Assembly (NCBI GenBank): GCA_963663665.2
Contig: CAXXKP010000001.1
Coordinates: 496,001 to 560,000 of the forward strand
Source: SABI01 sp963663665
GTDB lineage: Bacteria; Spirochaetota; Spirochaetia; Sphaerochaetales; Sphaerochaetaceae
Direction of reading: 5' to 3'
DNA: 64,000 bases
Within the stretch, counting starts at the first letter, position 1. Every line of letters starts with the position of its first letter. Below are positions 16,161 to 25,333 of the stretch, in pieces. The notes beneath the pieces are model-generated. The model worked only from the letters and a program-made list of their open reading frames with translations, was not told the origin of the DNA and did not search any database. The translations under genes were made by a program, and so were the position numbers.

Positions 16161-17081
16161 TTACTTGCAATGCTTAGTTAGCCAAGAACCAATTATTGTA
16201 TGAATTTCATCATAGTTCGTCTCATTAAGCAATTCATGACGATCACCTTTGATGAGCGTCATTTCAAGATCAGAAATACCAACTCCTTGGTACAGGTCAA
16301 ACACTTTTGAAACTCCTTTGGTAAATTCGCCAACAGGATCATTCTCCCCACTAATGATAAACAGAGGGAGATCTTTCCTTATATTATTCGCTTTTGACAC
16401 CGAATTAGCAATATCAACTCCATCAAGAAGATCAACAAAGAAACGGGAGGAACAGATAAACCCACAAAGTGGATCGTCTATGTATTTTTTAACCTCAACA
16501 GAATCTTTACTTAGCCAGTCAAAGTCTGTTTCTCTCTCTTCAAACTGCGCAGCAAACGAACCAAAACTCATTGTATCTAAGAGAGAATCAGGTTTTTTCC
16601 CTCCATTGAATAGACTACGTGTACTCGCAATGAGTCGGCCAACTTTTCCGATTAGCCCTTTTGAGGTTGCTGTTCCACTAAGAATTACACCAGTGTATAG
16701 ATCATCACGTTCAACAATTACACTACGAGCAATGAAGGATCCCATCGAATGCCCAAATAAGAATAATTTAACACCGGGATTCTCTTTCTTAATAAATTCA
16801 CTAATCTCAATAGTATCTTGAACAACTCTCTGCCATCCATGTTTAGCAGCGAACCAACCAAGATCATCATCACTTGCACTTTGTCCATGCCCTCTATGAT
16901 CTTGTGCATAGACAGCAAAACCTATCGAATTTAGGTAAAGTGCGAAACGATCATAACGCTGACCATGTTCAGCCATGCCATGCAAAATATGGACAGCACC
17001 AAGAATATTATTATTCTCAGGTTTCCATACTCGATAAAAAAGTTCCTTCTTATCTGAACAGGTAAAATAGTGGCGTTCCAT
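16161..17081 (-). CDS. Alpha/beta hydrolase, lysophospholipase/monoacylglycerol lipase-like
   Basis: 306 residues with GGGAGGA ahead of the ATG. HGMAEHGQRYDRFALYL, YAQDHRGHGQSA and the nucleophile elbow GHSMGSF are hallmark segments of the Serine aminopeptidase S33/PldB group; the acid is in SGENDPVG and the catalytic His in GDRHELLNE. No signal peptide, so it acts inside the cell on monoacylglycerols or lysophospholipids. Single gene, between YihY and a divergent phosphoesterase gene. Confidence 0.85.
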   Translation of the reverse strand: MERHYFTCSDKKELFYRVWKPENNNILGAVHILHGMAEHGQRYDRFALYLNSIGFAVYAQDHRGHGQSASDDDLGWFAAKHGWQRVVQDTIEISEFIKKENPGVKLFLFGHSMGSFIARSVIVERDDLYTGVILSGTATSKGLIGKVGRLIASTRSLFNGGKKPDSLLDTMSFGSFAAQFEERETDFDWLSKDSVEVKKYIDDPLCGFICSSRFFVDLLDGVDIANSVSKANNIRKDLPLFIISGENDPVGEFTKGVSKVFDLYQGVGISDLEMTLIKGDRHELLNETNYDEIHTIIGSWLTKHCK

Positions 17082-17255
17082 GTGAATCCTCCCTTCAATA
17101 CTCTTACTTCATTCTAGTTCATCAACTTAGAGAGGGCAATGATAAAACATGAAAGAATTATGCAGTATGATAAAAGGAATAAAAATCAAGCTGTTCTTTT
17201 ATTTTAATACTATATACACTTGAAAAATTCGTTTATGTTACACTAATATATTACT

Positions 17256-17813
17256 ATGATGCGTTTGTTTGTCTTTTCTGATTTACATGGAAATATTTCT
17301 CAACTTGAAAAGGTAATAATGAGAATTAGCCAAGAGAAGGCAACTCATGTAATTTTTGCAGGAGATCTTGGAATTGCTGAATTAGAAGAGCAGAAAGATC
17401 TTTTATATGCACTCCCACAAGAATTGACCATAGTGAGAGGGAATATAGACCAACCATGGCTATTTATGAGCCGAGGAATAAAAGTACCGCTATTATACAC
17501 TTCGATCCTTTTTGGAGATCGAATAATAGCAATAACACATGGAAACTATTTCTCTTATTGGCAAGAAATTCCACTAAAATTAACGGAAAAGGATATCTTT
17601 ATTACAGGACATACCCATGTGCCACACATAAGAAAGTACCCCGACCAGCCTTATCAATTAAATCCAGGTTCTTCTAGCGACTCGCGAAGTTCACATGAAC
17701 CTAGCTATGCCTTGATAACTGATAAATCAATTCAAATAAAATCTATAGACACTGGGAAGCAGATCGATTCCTTTATAACCTACTTTCAACCCGTGATTAA
17801 AACTTCTTTATAA
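17256..17813 (+). CDS. YfcE-like metallophosphoesterase
   Basis: 185 residues. Metal ligands of the calcineurin-like fold are clear: FSDLHGN, FAGDLG, VRGNID, ITHGN and GHTHVP. The protein should hydrolyse phosphodiester bonds with two metal ions (Mn2+ in related enzymes); the natural substrate is unknown. The start has tandem ATGs at 17256/17259 and no ribosome-binding site, so a near-leaderless message is possible. Its end overlaps the convergent outer-membrane protein gene by six bases. Confidence 0.85.
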   Translation: MMRLFVFSDLHGNISQLEKVIMRISQEKATHVIFAGDLGIAELEEQKDLLYALPQELTIVRGNIDQPWLFMSRGIKVPLLYTSILFGDRIIAITHGNYFSYWQEIPLKLTEKDIFITGHTHVPHIRKYPDQPYQLNPGSSSDSRSSHEPSYALITDKSIQIKSIDTGKQIDSFITYFQPVIKTSL

Positions 17814-19172
17814 GCTTCCTGCTGTAAACAAAGATATTTTCACATATGGCTGAATTTCATCCATAAGAATAAGATTATACTCAACTATCTCTTCTTCTAT
17901 TGAATCTATAGAAGAAAGGCTTACTCCTGCGCTTATCTCTAATCCATAGATTGTTGAGCCAATTTTAAAACGCCCATCATGAAAGAATCTAAGCCCCATT
18001 TCACTATTTATAAGAAAAAAAAATTTATCTAATAGTAACAATCTGGTATTGACTGAGCTGTCTTTTGAAACAAGAATCCTCTTTATTCCTCCACCAAAGG
18101 AAATAAATGGAATCAGCAATTTATTTTGAAAATTAACGAATTGATAATCTAATCCAACATTCCACTTTGCACTATTTTGGCGAGTATATTCAATATTCTC
18201 GAGAGTTTCACTCCCAAAAGCATTTGATATATAGACCCCAAGGCTATCTGTAACAGCATATCTAGCTGTCATAGATATCATTTTTTTCTCTAATAATTGA
18301 GACCCTAATGAGAATATAATATCACTTCCACGATAATAATTATTTTCATGACTCTCTTTATTATAAAAAGAGAGGCCAACTCCACCGTAGGTTCTCCTTG
18401 AATGAGGATATAACCAATAATTAATCTTAAACAACCCTAACCTAGCCGATAATTTAACATAAATTCCTGACTCTGAATCTGCTGTTTTCTCGAGTAAAGG
18501 GAATTGATTAAGACTTGTAGTTTGTGTGAAACCAGCTCCGACCTTGAGATATACATCCTGGCTACTTAGCTGTCCTATTGAAAGCCCGCCTGAGTATGTA
18601 GAGATGTAGGTGGGAGAGTAAAGTAGTTCTGTATCTACTTCAACAGCAATTTGAGTAAATGAAAAATATGGAATTTTCTCATAAAATGTTAATCTATGGT
18701 GTAATCGTAATTCTGGATAAACTTCTTTAGTCCCATCCCCGCAGTAAGGAAGATAAACCTCATTCACACCAGTCATCCTGTGCCAGATGTTTTGAATACT
18801 TTCAAACCCTAAATTTCCTACTAAGAAAAATCCTCCTTGTAAGTTTAGATATGAAACCATCTGATTGTTTGTACGTGATACATAAAAAACAAACTCTTTT
18901 GAACCGACTATCTCTATCTCATCAATGCGAGAACCTAATGAAGGGTTGCTATTATTTCTTGAGGTTATACCTGCAAGCGCAATATTAATATTAAATAGAG
19001 AGTCAGTTTCTAAAGTAAAAAAAAATCCATAGGAACGTAGGTCATCATAATTTTCCCCTATCCCCATAGTAAAAGCATCATTGTAAGTACTTAGTGAAAG
19101 TGATGTGAGGTCAGAGAAAATTGGAATCGTGCAACATAATAAAATCAGGAAGATAGAAATAACCTTTTTCAC
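17808..19172 (-). CDS. Predicted outer-membrane beta-barrel protein
   Basis: 454 residues. A signal peptide (MKKVISIFLILLCCTIPIFS) is followed by alternating amphipathic strands rich in Tyr, Ser and Gly up to the end (YVKISLFTAGSL). The start of the mature part, NDAFTMGIGENYDDLRSYGFFFTLETD, faintly recalls LpxR-type lipid A deacylases, but I cannot confirm catalytic residues. It starts at a GTG one base after the stop of the AOR-like gene, whose AGGAAA end serves as its ribosome site, so the two are co-translated. Function unknown. Confidence 0.65.
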   Translation of the reverse strand: MKKVISIFLILLCCTIPIFSDLTSLSLSTYNDAFTMGIGENYDDLRSYGFFFTLETDSLFNINIALAGITSRNNSNPSLGSRIDEIEIVGSKEFVFYVSRTNNQMVSYLNLQGGFFLVGNLGFESIQNIWHRMTGVNEVYLPYCGDGTKEVYPELRLHHRLTFYEKIPYFSFTQIAVEVDTELLYSPTYISTYSGGLSIGQLSSQDVYLKVGAGFTQTTSLNQFPLLEKTADSESGIYVKLSARLGLFKINYWLYPHSRRTYGGVGLSFYNKESHENNYYRGSDIIFSLGSQLLEKKMISMTARYAVTDSLGVYISNAFGSETLENIEYTRQNSAKWNVGLDYQFVNFQNKLLIPFISFGGGIKRILVSKDSSVNTRLLLLDKFFFLINSEMGLRFFHDGRFKIGSTIYGLEISAGVSLSSIDSIEEEIVEYNLILMDEIQPYVKISLFTAGSL

Positions 19173-19173
19173 T

Positions 19174-20931
19174 CTATTTTTCCTTTAACTCCTCCTTGAG
19201 AAGACTCATCTCTATTTCATGTGCTAATTTATATTCATCTAGTAATTTTGTAAAAGGGAATGTGCTTTCCGTCTCATAATTACTATCCCCATTAAGAAGA
19301 AATTGTAGGGGGAGTGAGGCACTTGTATCACGACGAGTATGATTTACTCCTTCTTCTCTTTTTAGAGCTCTCTTGGCAATATCAAGTAACTCTTCATCGC
19401 TGTATTCCTCACCGACTAGATAACTTACCACCTTTGCAACTACACTAAGACGGTCTTTCATTGTTCGTTCATTAATAATAGAAGAAGGAGAGTCATCATA
19501 CAAAAAGGCTACAATTCTATGATAGCTAATACCAAGTGCGCTACTTAGTAGATAGATCAATTCACTCTTTATCACCGATTTTGCTTTTTTAGAGATATCT
19601 GTTAGCGGAAGGAGCGGCTGAAGGATCTCACTTGGATGAAGGAAATCATGCCCCAAGGCAATTAAGAGTCCTTGCCCATATGCGCCTCTTGGATCAAGAG
19701 GAAGCATCTCTTTACCATTGACAGAGGAAATAAATTCTTTATTGTTATATTCAGAGGCTAATGACGCACTCCCTTTAGAGAGTTTTTTCCCAATACCAGT
19801 AGCCGATGCAATTGATCGGATAATTTCTTCAATATGTGAATAGTCAGTATACGAGATTGGAATATCGTGAACGATTCCTCGACTCACTCCTTCCATAATC
19901 CAAGAGAGGGTAAGCGCCACACTTATTGGCTCGAGACCAAGATCTGTTGCGAGATATGTATAGGTTGCACTAAGTACTGGATCAAAATTCTTAATATTCG
20001 GACCAAAAGCTAACAAAGTATTACTGTTCATTACGACCGTATTCCCATAAAGATCCTTCATCGTAACTTCCCCGATAATTGATGAGGCGGTATGAGAATA
20101 GAGGTTTGGATATGTACTGCCAAAAAGATGAATCATGCGTGGATCACATCGTTTTGAGACATGGGCGACAGATGCGAAACCTTTTTCATGAGCATAACGA
20201 ATAACTGCTAGATGATTCTCTTTTTCTTCCCTCTTCATAAAGGAAGATCTATGAATCTTATCGTCAATAGTACTCATTATCTCAGATACTTCTTTTTGAT
20301 GTATTGAGTGGAAAGAGTAAGAGCCTTTTTGAATCACCAAACCTTTTATTTTTTTTGCACCTAAGAGAGAACCAAAGCCTTCTCTTTCAAGACTTTTACC
20401 ATCACTTATCATCGATGCGTAGGGCACTTTATTCTCACCCGCAATCCCAATAAGAATAGCTGCTTTATCTTTTGTAAGGTTAAGAGTAGCAAGAGATTCA
20501 CTCACTCTCTTATGTATGAGCTTCTCGCTAGGCGTGAAAAGGATCTCTTGATCAAAAATCTCTACTATCATTTGGCGTCTTGCACTACCGATGAGTACTA
20601 TTGCTGAGAAGCCACATGATATAAGGAAGGAGGAAAACGAACTATTAGAGTGGGTACTTCTCACCATCTTGGAAAAAGAAGAACGCCCTGTAATAGTCAA
20701 GGAAGAATTCCCTATAATCTTAAATTGTGTACATATCCCTGTCGTAAAGACAAGAGGCTCTACCTCATAATCGCTACTTTCTGAAGGTGAAAATAACCCA
20801 TATAGATAATAGCCTAACCCGCTACCACCAAGTAGTGATGAGAATACTTTAGGGGGAATCGCGTGAACACTCCATTTCTCTTTAGTTAAATCTACAACAA
20901 CATATTGTAGTGTTGAACAATACTTTTCCAT
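19174..20931 (-). CDS. Aldehyde ferredoxin oxidoreductase-like protein lacking cluster cysteines
   Basis: 585 residues, the usual length of the AOR family. Family features seen: FSSLLGGSGLGYYLY, VFTTGICTQFK, a SNSS segment, ILIGIAGENKVPYASMISDG, FGSLLGAKKIKGLVI, and DPRGAYGQGL. In active AORs a Cys-x2-Cys-x3-Cys plus a distant Cys hold the 4Fe-4S cluster; here there are only four cysteines (YCST, GICT, ISCG, KRCD) and none is in that layout. The DxxGxC-type region reads SSALGISYHR. So electron transfer as in AOR is unlikely, though a pterin could still bind. It is co-transcribed with the outer-membrane protein and divergent from the Fe-ADH-like genes. Confidence 0.7.
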   Translation of the reverse strand: MEKYCSTLQYVVVDLTKEKWSVHAIPPKVFSSLLGGSGLGYYLYGLFSPSESSDYEVEPLVFTTGICTQFKIIGNSSLTITGRSSFSKMVRSTHSNSSFSSFLISCGFSAIVLIGSARRQMIVEIFDQEILFTPSEKLIHKRVSESLATLNLTKDKAAILIGIAGENKVPYASMISDGKSLEREGFGSLLGAKKIKGLVIQKGSYSFHSIHQKEVSEIMSTIDDKIHRSSFMKREEKENHLAVIRYAHEKGFASVAHVSKRCDPRMIHLFGSTYPNLYSHTASSIIGEVTMKDLYGNTVVMNSNTLLAFGPNIKNFDPVLSATYTYLATDLGLEPISVALTLSWIMEGVSRGIVHDIPISYTDYSHIEEIIRSIASATGIGKKLSKGSASLASEYNNKEFISSVNGKEMLPLDPRGAYGQGLLIALGHDFLHPSEILQPLLPLTDISKKAKSVIKSELIYLLSSALGISYHRIVAFLYDDSPSSIINERTMKDRLSVVAKVVSYLVGEEYSDEELLDIAKRALKREEGVNHTRRDTSASLPLQFLLNGDSNYETESTFPFTKLLDEYKLAHEIEMSLLKEELKEK

Positions 20932-21047
20932 ACCTTTTTGTTTCCCTCACCTTTAGTCTACCTAGGATACGATAGAGAGGTCAATATTTACCTTGCCCAC
21001 TATTCATTCATTGAGTACAATATTACCTAACAAAAGGATGGGCCACA

Positions 21048-21545
21048 TTGAAAAAATTTAACACACCATTAATCCACCTAGCTCATCACCTCCAGTGTGT
21101 CTCCCGTATAGACCACTATAGCAACTTTTTGTTACAGCACATAAAAGAAGAGTCTGCATACTCGCTTACTACAGCTAATTCTAGCACCTTTATTTCTTTG
21201 TGTGTACAAAAACGATCACGTGATGTAACCCTTACCCTCTGCAATGAGCGAACTAGTATCGATAAAGACAAGGAGCTTATTTGCATCTTCCCTTCTTACT
21301 ATAAAGAGAAGATAATAACAGACTATGAATCTTTCTTTAGAAATGAGGTAAAAATTCAAAAATATGATGATGAAAAGAGTCGAATACTCCTTATTTGGAT
21401 CCAACAATCTTTTCAATATAGATATGGAAGAAGATATCGTAAGCGGGTTTCCGTTCTTAAAAAGATGAAAAGTCCTTCATGGATACAAAAAATTCACTAT
21501 TGGGGCCTATTTTTATTTCTTAGTATAAAAAGGAGTAAGTTTTGA
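21048..21545 (+). CDS. Protein of unknown function, first gene of Fe-ADH-like operon
   Basis: 165 residues from a TTG start at 21048; AGGATGG stands just upstream, and the only nearby ATG runs into a stop. The sequence is soluble at first, then strongly basic near the C-terminus (YRYGRRYRKRVSVLKKMK) with a short hydrophobic stretch (YWGLFLFLSI). No motif recognised. Its stop overlaps the TTG start of the next gene by four bases (TTGA), so it belongs to the same translation unit. Confidence 0.6.
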   Translation: MKKFNTPLIHLAHHLQCVSRIDHYSNFLLQHIKEESAYSLTTANSSTFISLCVQKRSRDVTLTLCNERTSIDKDKELICIFPSYYKEKIITDYESFFRNEVKIQKYDDEKSRILLIWIQQSFQYRYGRRYRKRVSVLKKMKSPSWIQKIHYWGLFLFLSIKRSKF

Positions 21546-22480
21546 ATACTATTTTACCATATTATCATCGTCATACTAAGATAATTCAAGGAAAAGGAGC
21601 ACTTCATACTCTTAATGATTTACTCATATCATATAATTGTAAAGCTCCCTTATTTATCATATCAGATACCCCTAACATGGTAAAAAAGGCTACATCAAGA
21701 TTCCAATCACATAACGTACATCCTTTCACCTATTATATTGAAAGAGAAATCGTAGATTTTTCTCCCTTTGATTCAATCATTGTCTATGGTGGGAAGGAAG
21801 AAATAGTCTTAGGAGACTATATTTATAAAAAATTCCCGTCTCGGGTTCCTATGATACATATTCCGTTTGGAACTCTGAACGGAGATGAATATACCCATTA
21901 TGCTGGCACTAGTGATATTATCATTTTCGATGAAGACCTTTGCTCTCATCTAACCCCTTCCCAAATAGGTTCTATCATGTCTGTAATGTTATTCTACCTA
22001 TTTTCTAGTGCACTAGAGTCTCCTAATGTATTCAGCCGTCCCTCGTTAATGTATGTTTTATCAATCGCTTCCTCGATTATTGAAGAGAAACAGGAGATTG
22101 CCTCTTTCAAAACCACGACTCTTATTCCTTTTATTGGAGAGATTGCATCAAACGTAGAATCTTCTCTCCTTATATCACTTATGGAAAAGCTTGAAATACC
22201 CTCCTTTTGTACATTATCACAAGTATGTGAAACATTATTGCTTCCACTTGTAGCTTTTATTAAACAAACAAACTCTACACTCTATTCAACAATCGAAAAT
22301 AGCCTTAAAAGTCGAAGTGTAGAGAGTTTCTGTTCATATTGGATTGAATTATCTCCATTAGAGGGGCTTGATACAATCTTACACCATCTTATTTCAAATA
22401 TGTATCAACTGCTTGAGAGCAAAGAAAAAAATAGTATACTTCATAGATTCCTTTGCTCGCTAAAGGAGGGGAAATCATGA
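21542..22480 (+). CDS. Iron-containing alcohol dehydrogenase-like protein, degenerate
   Basis: 312 residues, shorter than the usual 380-400. The Rossmann-like start IIQGKGALHTLNDLL, SIIVYGGKEEIVLGDYI and the IPFGTLNGDEYTHYAGTSDIIIFDEDLCSHLTP stretch align by eye with Fe-ADH/dehydroquinate synthase-like proteins. Where active enzymes have D-x3-H this protein reads VMLFYLFSSA, and where they have the two later His ligands it reads SSLLISLMEKLEIPSFC. The GGGS nucleotide motif is YGGKE. Metal binding and catalysis are therefore doubtful. TTG start with AAGGAG upstream; overlaps both neighbours by four bases. Confidence 0.6.
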   Translation: MNTILPYYHRHTKIIQGKGALHTLNDLLISYNCKAPLFIISDTPNMVKKATSRFQSHNVHPFTYYIEREIVDFSPFDSIIVYGGKEEIVLGDYIYKKFPSRVPMIHIPFGTLNGDEYTHYAGTSDIIIFDEDLCSHLTPSQIGSIMSVMLFYLFSSALESPNVFSRPSLMYVLSIASSIIEEKQEIASFKTTTLIPFIGEIASNVESSLLISLMEKLEIPSFCTLSQVCETLLLPLVAFIKQTNSTLYSTIENSLKSRSVESFCSYWIELSPLEGLDTILHHLISNMYQLLESKEKNSILHRFLCSLKEGKS

Positions 22481-23613
22481 GTGGAAATATAGATTTTACA
22501 ACTCATTTTGGTGGCACGAGATCTGTAGCTTCGTTTGGAGCTATCGAACACCTTAACTCACTTTTGCTAGAACTAGAAGGTTCTTCACCTCTCCTCATTC
22601 TTGATTCAAAGGCTCAACAGCTCTTTCCAAAAGTATTAACTTCTCCCCCTTCTGTGATAAATTTCGATGAAAATAGTGGTGTAGTACTACAAGAATTAAA
22701 GGAATTATTATTGCAAAAAAAGAAAGATTCTATTGTTGTTGTCTCAGACCAAAATGGAATAGATTATGTAAAAATCGCCCTTTATTTCCATCTACAATCA
22801 AAAGAACCTGCCAAACCCCTTATCATCATTCCTACAACATATACAACGACTAATACGCTAGCCAATGAAGTTCTCTATTACAAGAGAAATAAAAAAATCA
22901 TCGAGTGCTTACAGCATTCATCATTACAACCGAGAATGGTCATTATCGATGAAAGAATGGTGAATAATATTTCAGCCAAAGATAAAGCCTTATCGGTGAT
23001 AGCAATTATTGGAGGGTTCATTGATGTACTCCATCACACACCGGATACCTCCTATGAGTACTTCTTGGCACTAGAAGGAATCTCTATCTGTAAAGAAGTT
23101 GGCTACAATGCAATCCATTCTCCCCATGATAGTGATAGTAGACAACAGATACTTTTTGCATCCCATCTTCTTAGTCTTATGAGATTACAATTGGGAAATG
23201 GTATTCTAGAAACTATGGTGGACATACTCCACAAGGTAAGCAATGTGGATGCTCGGTTAGTGATGAATACAATACTTCCGTTTATGATGAATGTTGTAAT
23301 ACATGGGAATGAACAGACTTTCCATTCAATTGCGACGTCTCTTGGTTATACATCTTTTTCTGATGGAATTCTGAAAACAATCAATTCCTTTCTAGAACCT
23401 CTTCCTTCTCAACTTCCAAAGCGATTATACGATATCACAGAGGAGGAATCTTTAACGCATCTTCTTACACTACATGATATAGAAGAGGCTTCGCATCTTG
23501 TCTTTCAACAAAAAGCGATTTCAACACATCCATCCATTATTGATGAACAAGATATCATCCGCTATTGGGAAGCCTCCTTTTGGGGCTATCCTTTACCAGA
23601 GGAGTGGGCATGA
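22477..23613 (+). CDS. Iron-containing alcohol dehydrogenase-like protein, partly degenerate
   Basis: 378 residues from the ATG at 22477 (AAGGAGGGG upstream, overlapping the previous stop as ATGA). The fold is suggested by SFGAIEHLNSLLLEL, LIIIPTTYTTTNTLANE, MVIIDERMVNNISA and YFLALEGISICKEV. The D-x3-H metal pair survives as FIDVLHH, but the next helix, which holds the other two His ligands in active enzymes, reads ETMVDILHKVSNVDARL, with Asp and Ala/Asp in their places. Probably a non-catalytic paralogue of its upstream neighbour; the two may form a heterodimer. Confidence 0.6.
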   Translation: MSGNIDFTTHFGGTRSVASFGAIEHLNSLLLELEGSSPLLILDSKAQQLFPKVLTSPPSVINFDENSGVVLQELKELLLQKKKDSIVVVSDQNGIDYVKIALYFHLQSKEPAKPLIIIPTTYTTTNTLANEVLYYKRNKKIIECLQHSSLQPRMVIIDERMVNNISAKDKALSVIAIIGGFIDVLHHTPDTSYEYFLALEGISICKEVGYNAIHSPHDSDSRQQILFASHLLSLMRLQLGNGILETMVDILHKVSNVDARLVMNTILPFMMNVVIHGNEQTFHSIATSLGYTSFSDGILKTINSFLEPLPSQLPKRLYDITEEESLTHLLTLHDIEEASHLVFQQKAISTHPSIIDEQDIIRYWEASFWGYPLPEEWA

Positions 23614-25328
23614 ACAGGAAAGAACATCTCGAAGAATTCAGAAACCATGTAATAACCCTTAGGTTCGACGGTAAGGATTATAAAGTAATACAAGGATCTA
23701 CTGTAGAGGACTTCCTCACCAAACACTTACACGTTAACTCTTCAACAATCAACTACCAAGATAATCCAATCATTGCAATTCAATTAAATAACGAAGTGAT
23801 GAGCTTTGGGGACCATCTACTAGTAGACGGAGAAGTTAATGTAGTAAGAATGTTCAGCGCTACAGGGAAGAGAATGTATCGCCACACATTGAGTTTTTTA
23901 TTGATCTATGCCTCTTTAAAACTTTTTCCAGACCGTCGTCTTGTAATTGGTCACGCATTAGGTGATGGACTCTATTTTACCTATGATGGAATATATGCCC
24001 TCAGTAATGAGGAAGTAGAACAACTAAGTGAAATGCTTAAGTCAATTATCGCCCAAAAAAGCGATATTCGACTCTATCTTGTCGCATATCATCAAGCGCT
24101 CGATTATTTTGAAAAAATGGGATTCCTTGCTACAAAGAAATTATTAGAATACCGAAATGACCCCTATCTTTCCTTATACGCATGTAATGATTTTGTCGAT
24201 ATTTCTTATGAGCCGTTACTACCTTCAACACATCTATGTCCTGTTTGGAAACTCCTTCCTTATGGGGACAGAGGAATGTTGCTTCGCTACCCACTCTCTT
24301 CTGATCCACTAAACCTTGCGACTTTCACAGATAACCCACTTCTTTTTTCAATCTTTAGAGAGTCAAAAGTATGGGGAAATATATTAAATGTAGATTGTTT
24401 AGGTGCGATGAATGACATTTGTGGTTCGCCTCATATAAAGACCTTCATTCGAATGAATGAAGATCTGCAACATAGAAAAATCGCATCTATTGCTGATCAG
24501 ATATCAGAGAAAGGATGCGTGAAAATTATTTTTGTAGCTGGCCCCTCCTCATCAGGTAAAACAACATTTACGATGCGTTTATCTCTTCAAATGAGAATGT
24601 TAGGGTATCATCCAATTCAAATATCATTAGATAATTACTACAAATCTAAAGATCAGGCTCCCCTTGATGAAGATGGAAATATTGACCTTGAATCTTTAGA
24701 AGCACTAGATCTTGCATTATTCAAAGAGAATATTGATGCTTTATATCGTGGCGAAGAAGTAATTATACCTAGATTTGAATTCACGGGAAATGGAAAAAGA
24801 TATTTTGATACTCCCCCTATTAGTCTTAAAGGGAATACAATTATACTTATTGAAGGTATTCATGGATTAAATCCTGCTCTTATTCCTGATTTAGATACTT
24901 CTACAACCTTTAAAATTTATATCTCTGCTCTCACTCAACTAAATTTAGATGATCATAACCGTATCAGTACAACTGATAACAGAATTCTTCGTAGAATAGT
25001 AAGAGATTATAGGACGAGAGGAACTTCTGCCCAAATGACTCTTGAGATGTGGCCCTCTGTTGAACGAGGAGAGCACAAACACATTTTTCCATACCAGAAT
25101 AAAGCAGATGTGATGATAAACTCAGCATTAGAATATGAATTAGCTGTACTAAAACCATACGCCGAGCCATTGTTGAAAACTGTAAAAAGCAAAGCTTCTT
25201 TAGCATATCCAACTGCTCGACGATTATTAGATTTTCTAGAAAATGTATATCCTATACCAGCAATTCTTGTCCCGTCAGAATCTCTACTAAGAGAGTTTGT
25301 TGGAGGGAGTGAATTTAATGCTACATAG
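23610..25328 (+). CDS. TGS-domain uridine kinase-like nucleoside kinase
   Basis: 572 residues from the ATG at 23610 (overlaps the previous stop as ATGA, AGAGGAG upstream). Residues about 10-75 look like a TGS domain (LRFDGKDYKVIQGSTVEDFL), about 80-260 like the second editing-type domain of threonyl-tRNA synthetase (RMYRHTLSFLLIYASLKLF, VIGHALGDGLYF), and 290-570 a P-loop kinase of the uridine kinase/phosphoribulokinase type with GPSSSGKTTF, ISLDNYYK and LIEGIHGLNP. Such fusions are common in spirochaetes and clostridia and are annotated as nucleoside kinases. Catalytic residues appear intact, unlike the three genes before it. Confidence 0.85.
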   Translation: MNRKEHLEEFRNHVITLRFDGKDYKVIQGSTVEDFLTKHLHVNSSTINYQDNPIIAIQLNNEVMSFGDHLLVDGEVNVVRMFSATGKRMYRHTLSFLLIYASLKLFPDRRLVIGHALGDGLYFTYDGIYALSNEEVEQLSEMLKSIIAQKSDIRLYLVAYHQALDYFEKMGFLATKKLLEYRNDPYLSLYACNDFVDISYEPLLPSTHLCPVWKLLPYGDRGMLLRYPLSSDPLNLATFTDNPLLFSIFRESKVWGNILNVDCLGAMNDICGSPHIKTFIRMNEDLQHRKIASIADQISEKGCVKIIFVAGPSSSGKTTFTMRLSLQMRMLGYHPIQISLDNYYKSKDQAPLDEDGNIDLESLEALDLALFKENIDALYRGEEVIIPRFEFTGNGKRYFDTPPISLKGNTIILIEGIHGLNPALIPDLDTSTTFKIYISALTQLNLDDHNRISTTDNRILRRIVRDYRTRGTSAQMTLEMWPSVERGEHKHIFPYQNKADVMINSALEYELAVLKPYAEPLLKTVKSKASLAYPTARRLLDFLENVYPIPAILVPSESLLREFVGGSEFNAT

Positions 25329-25333
25329 AGGAA

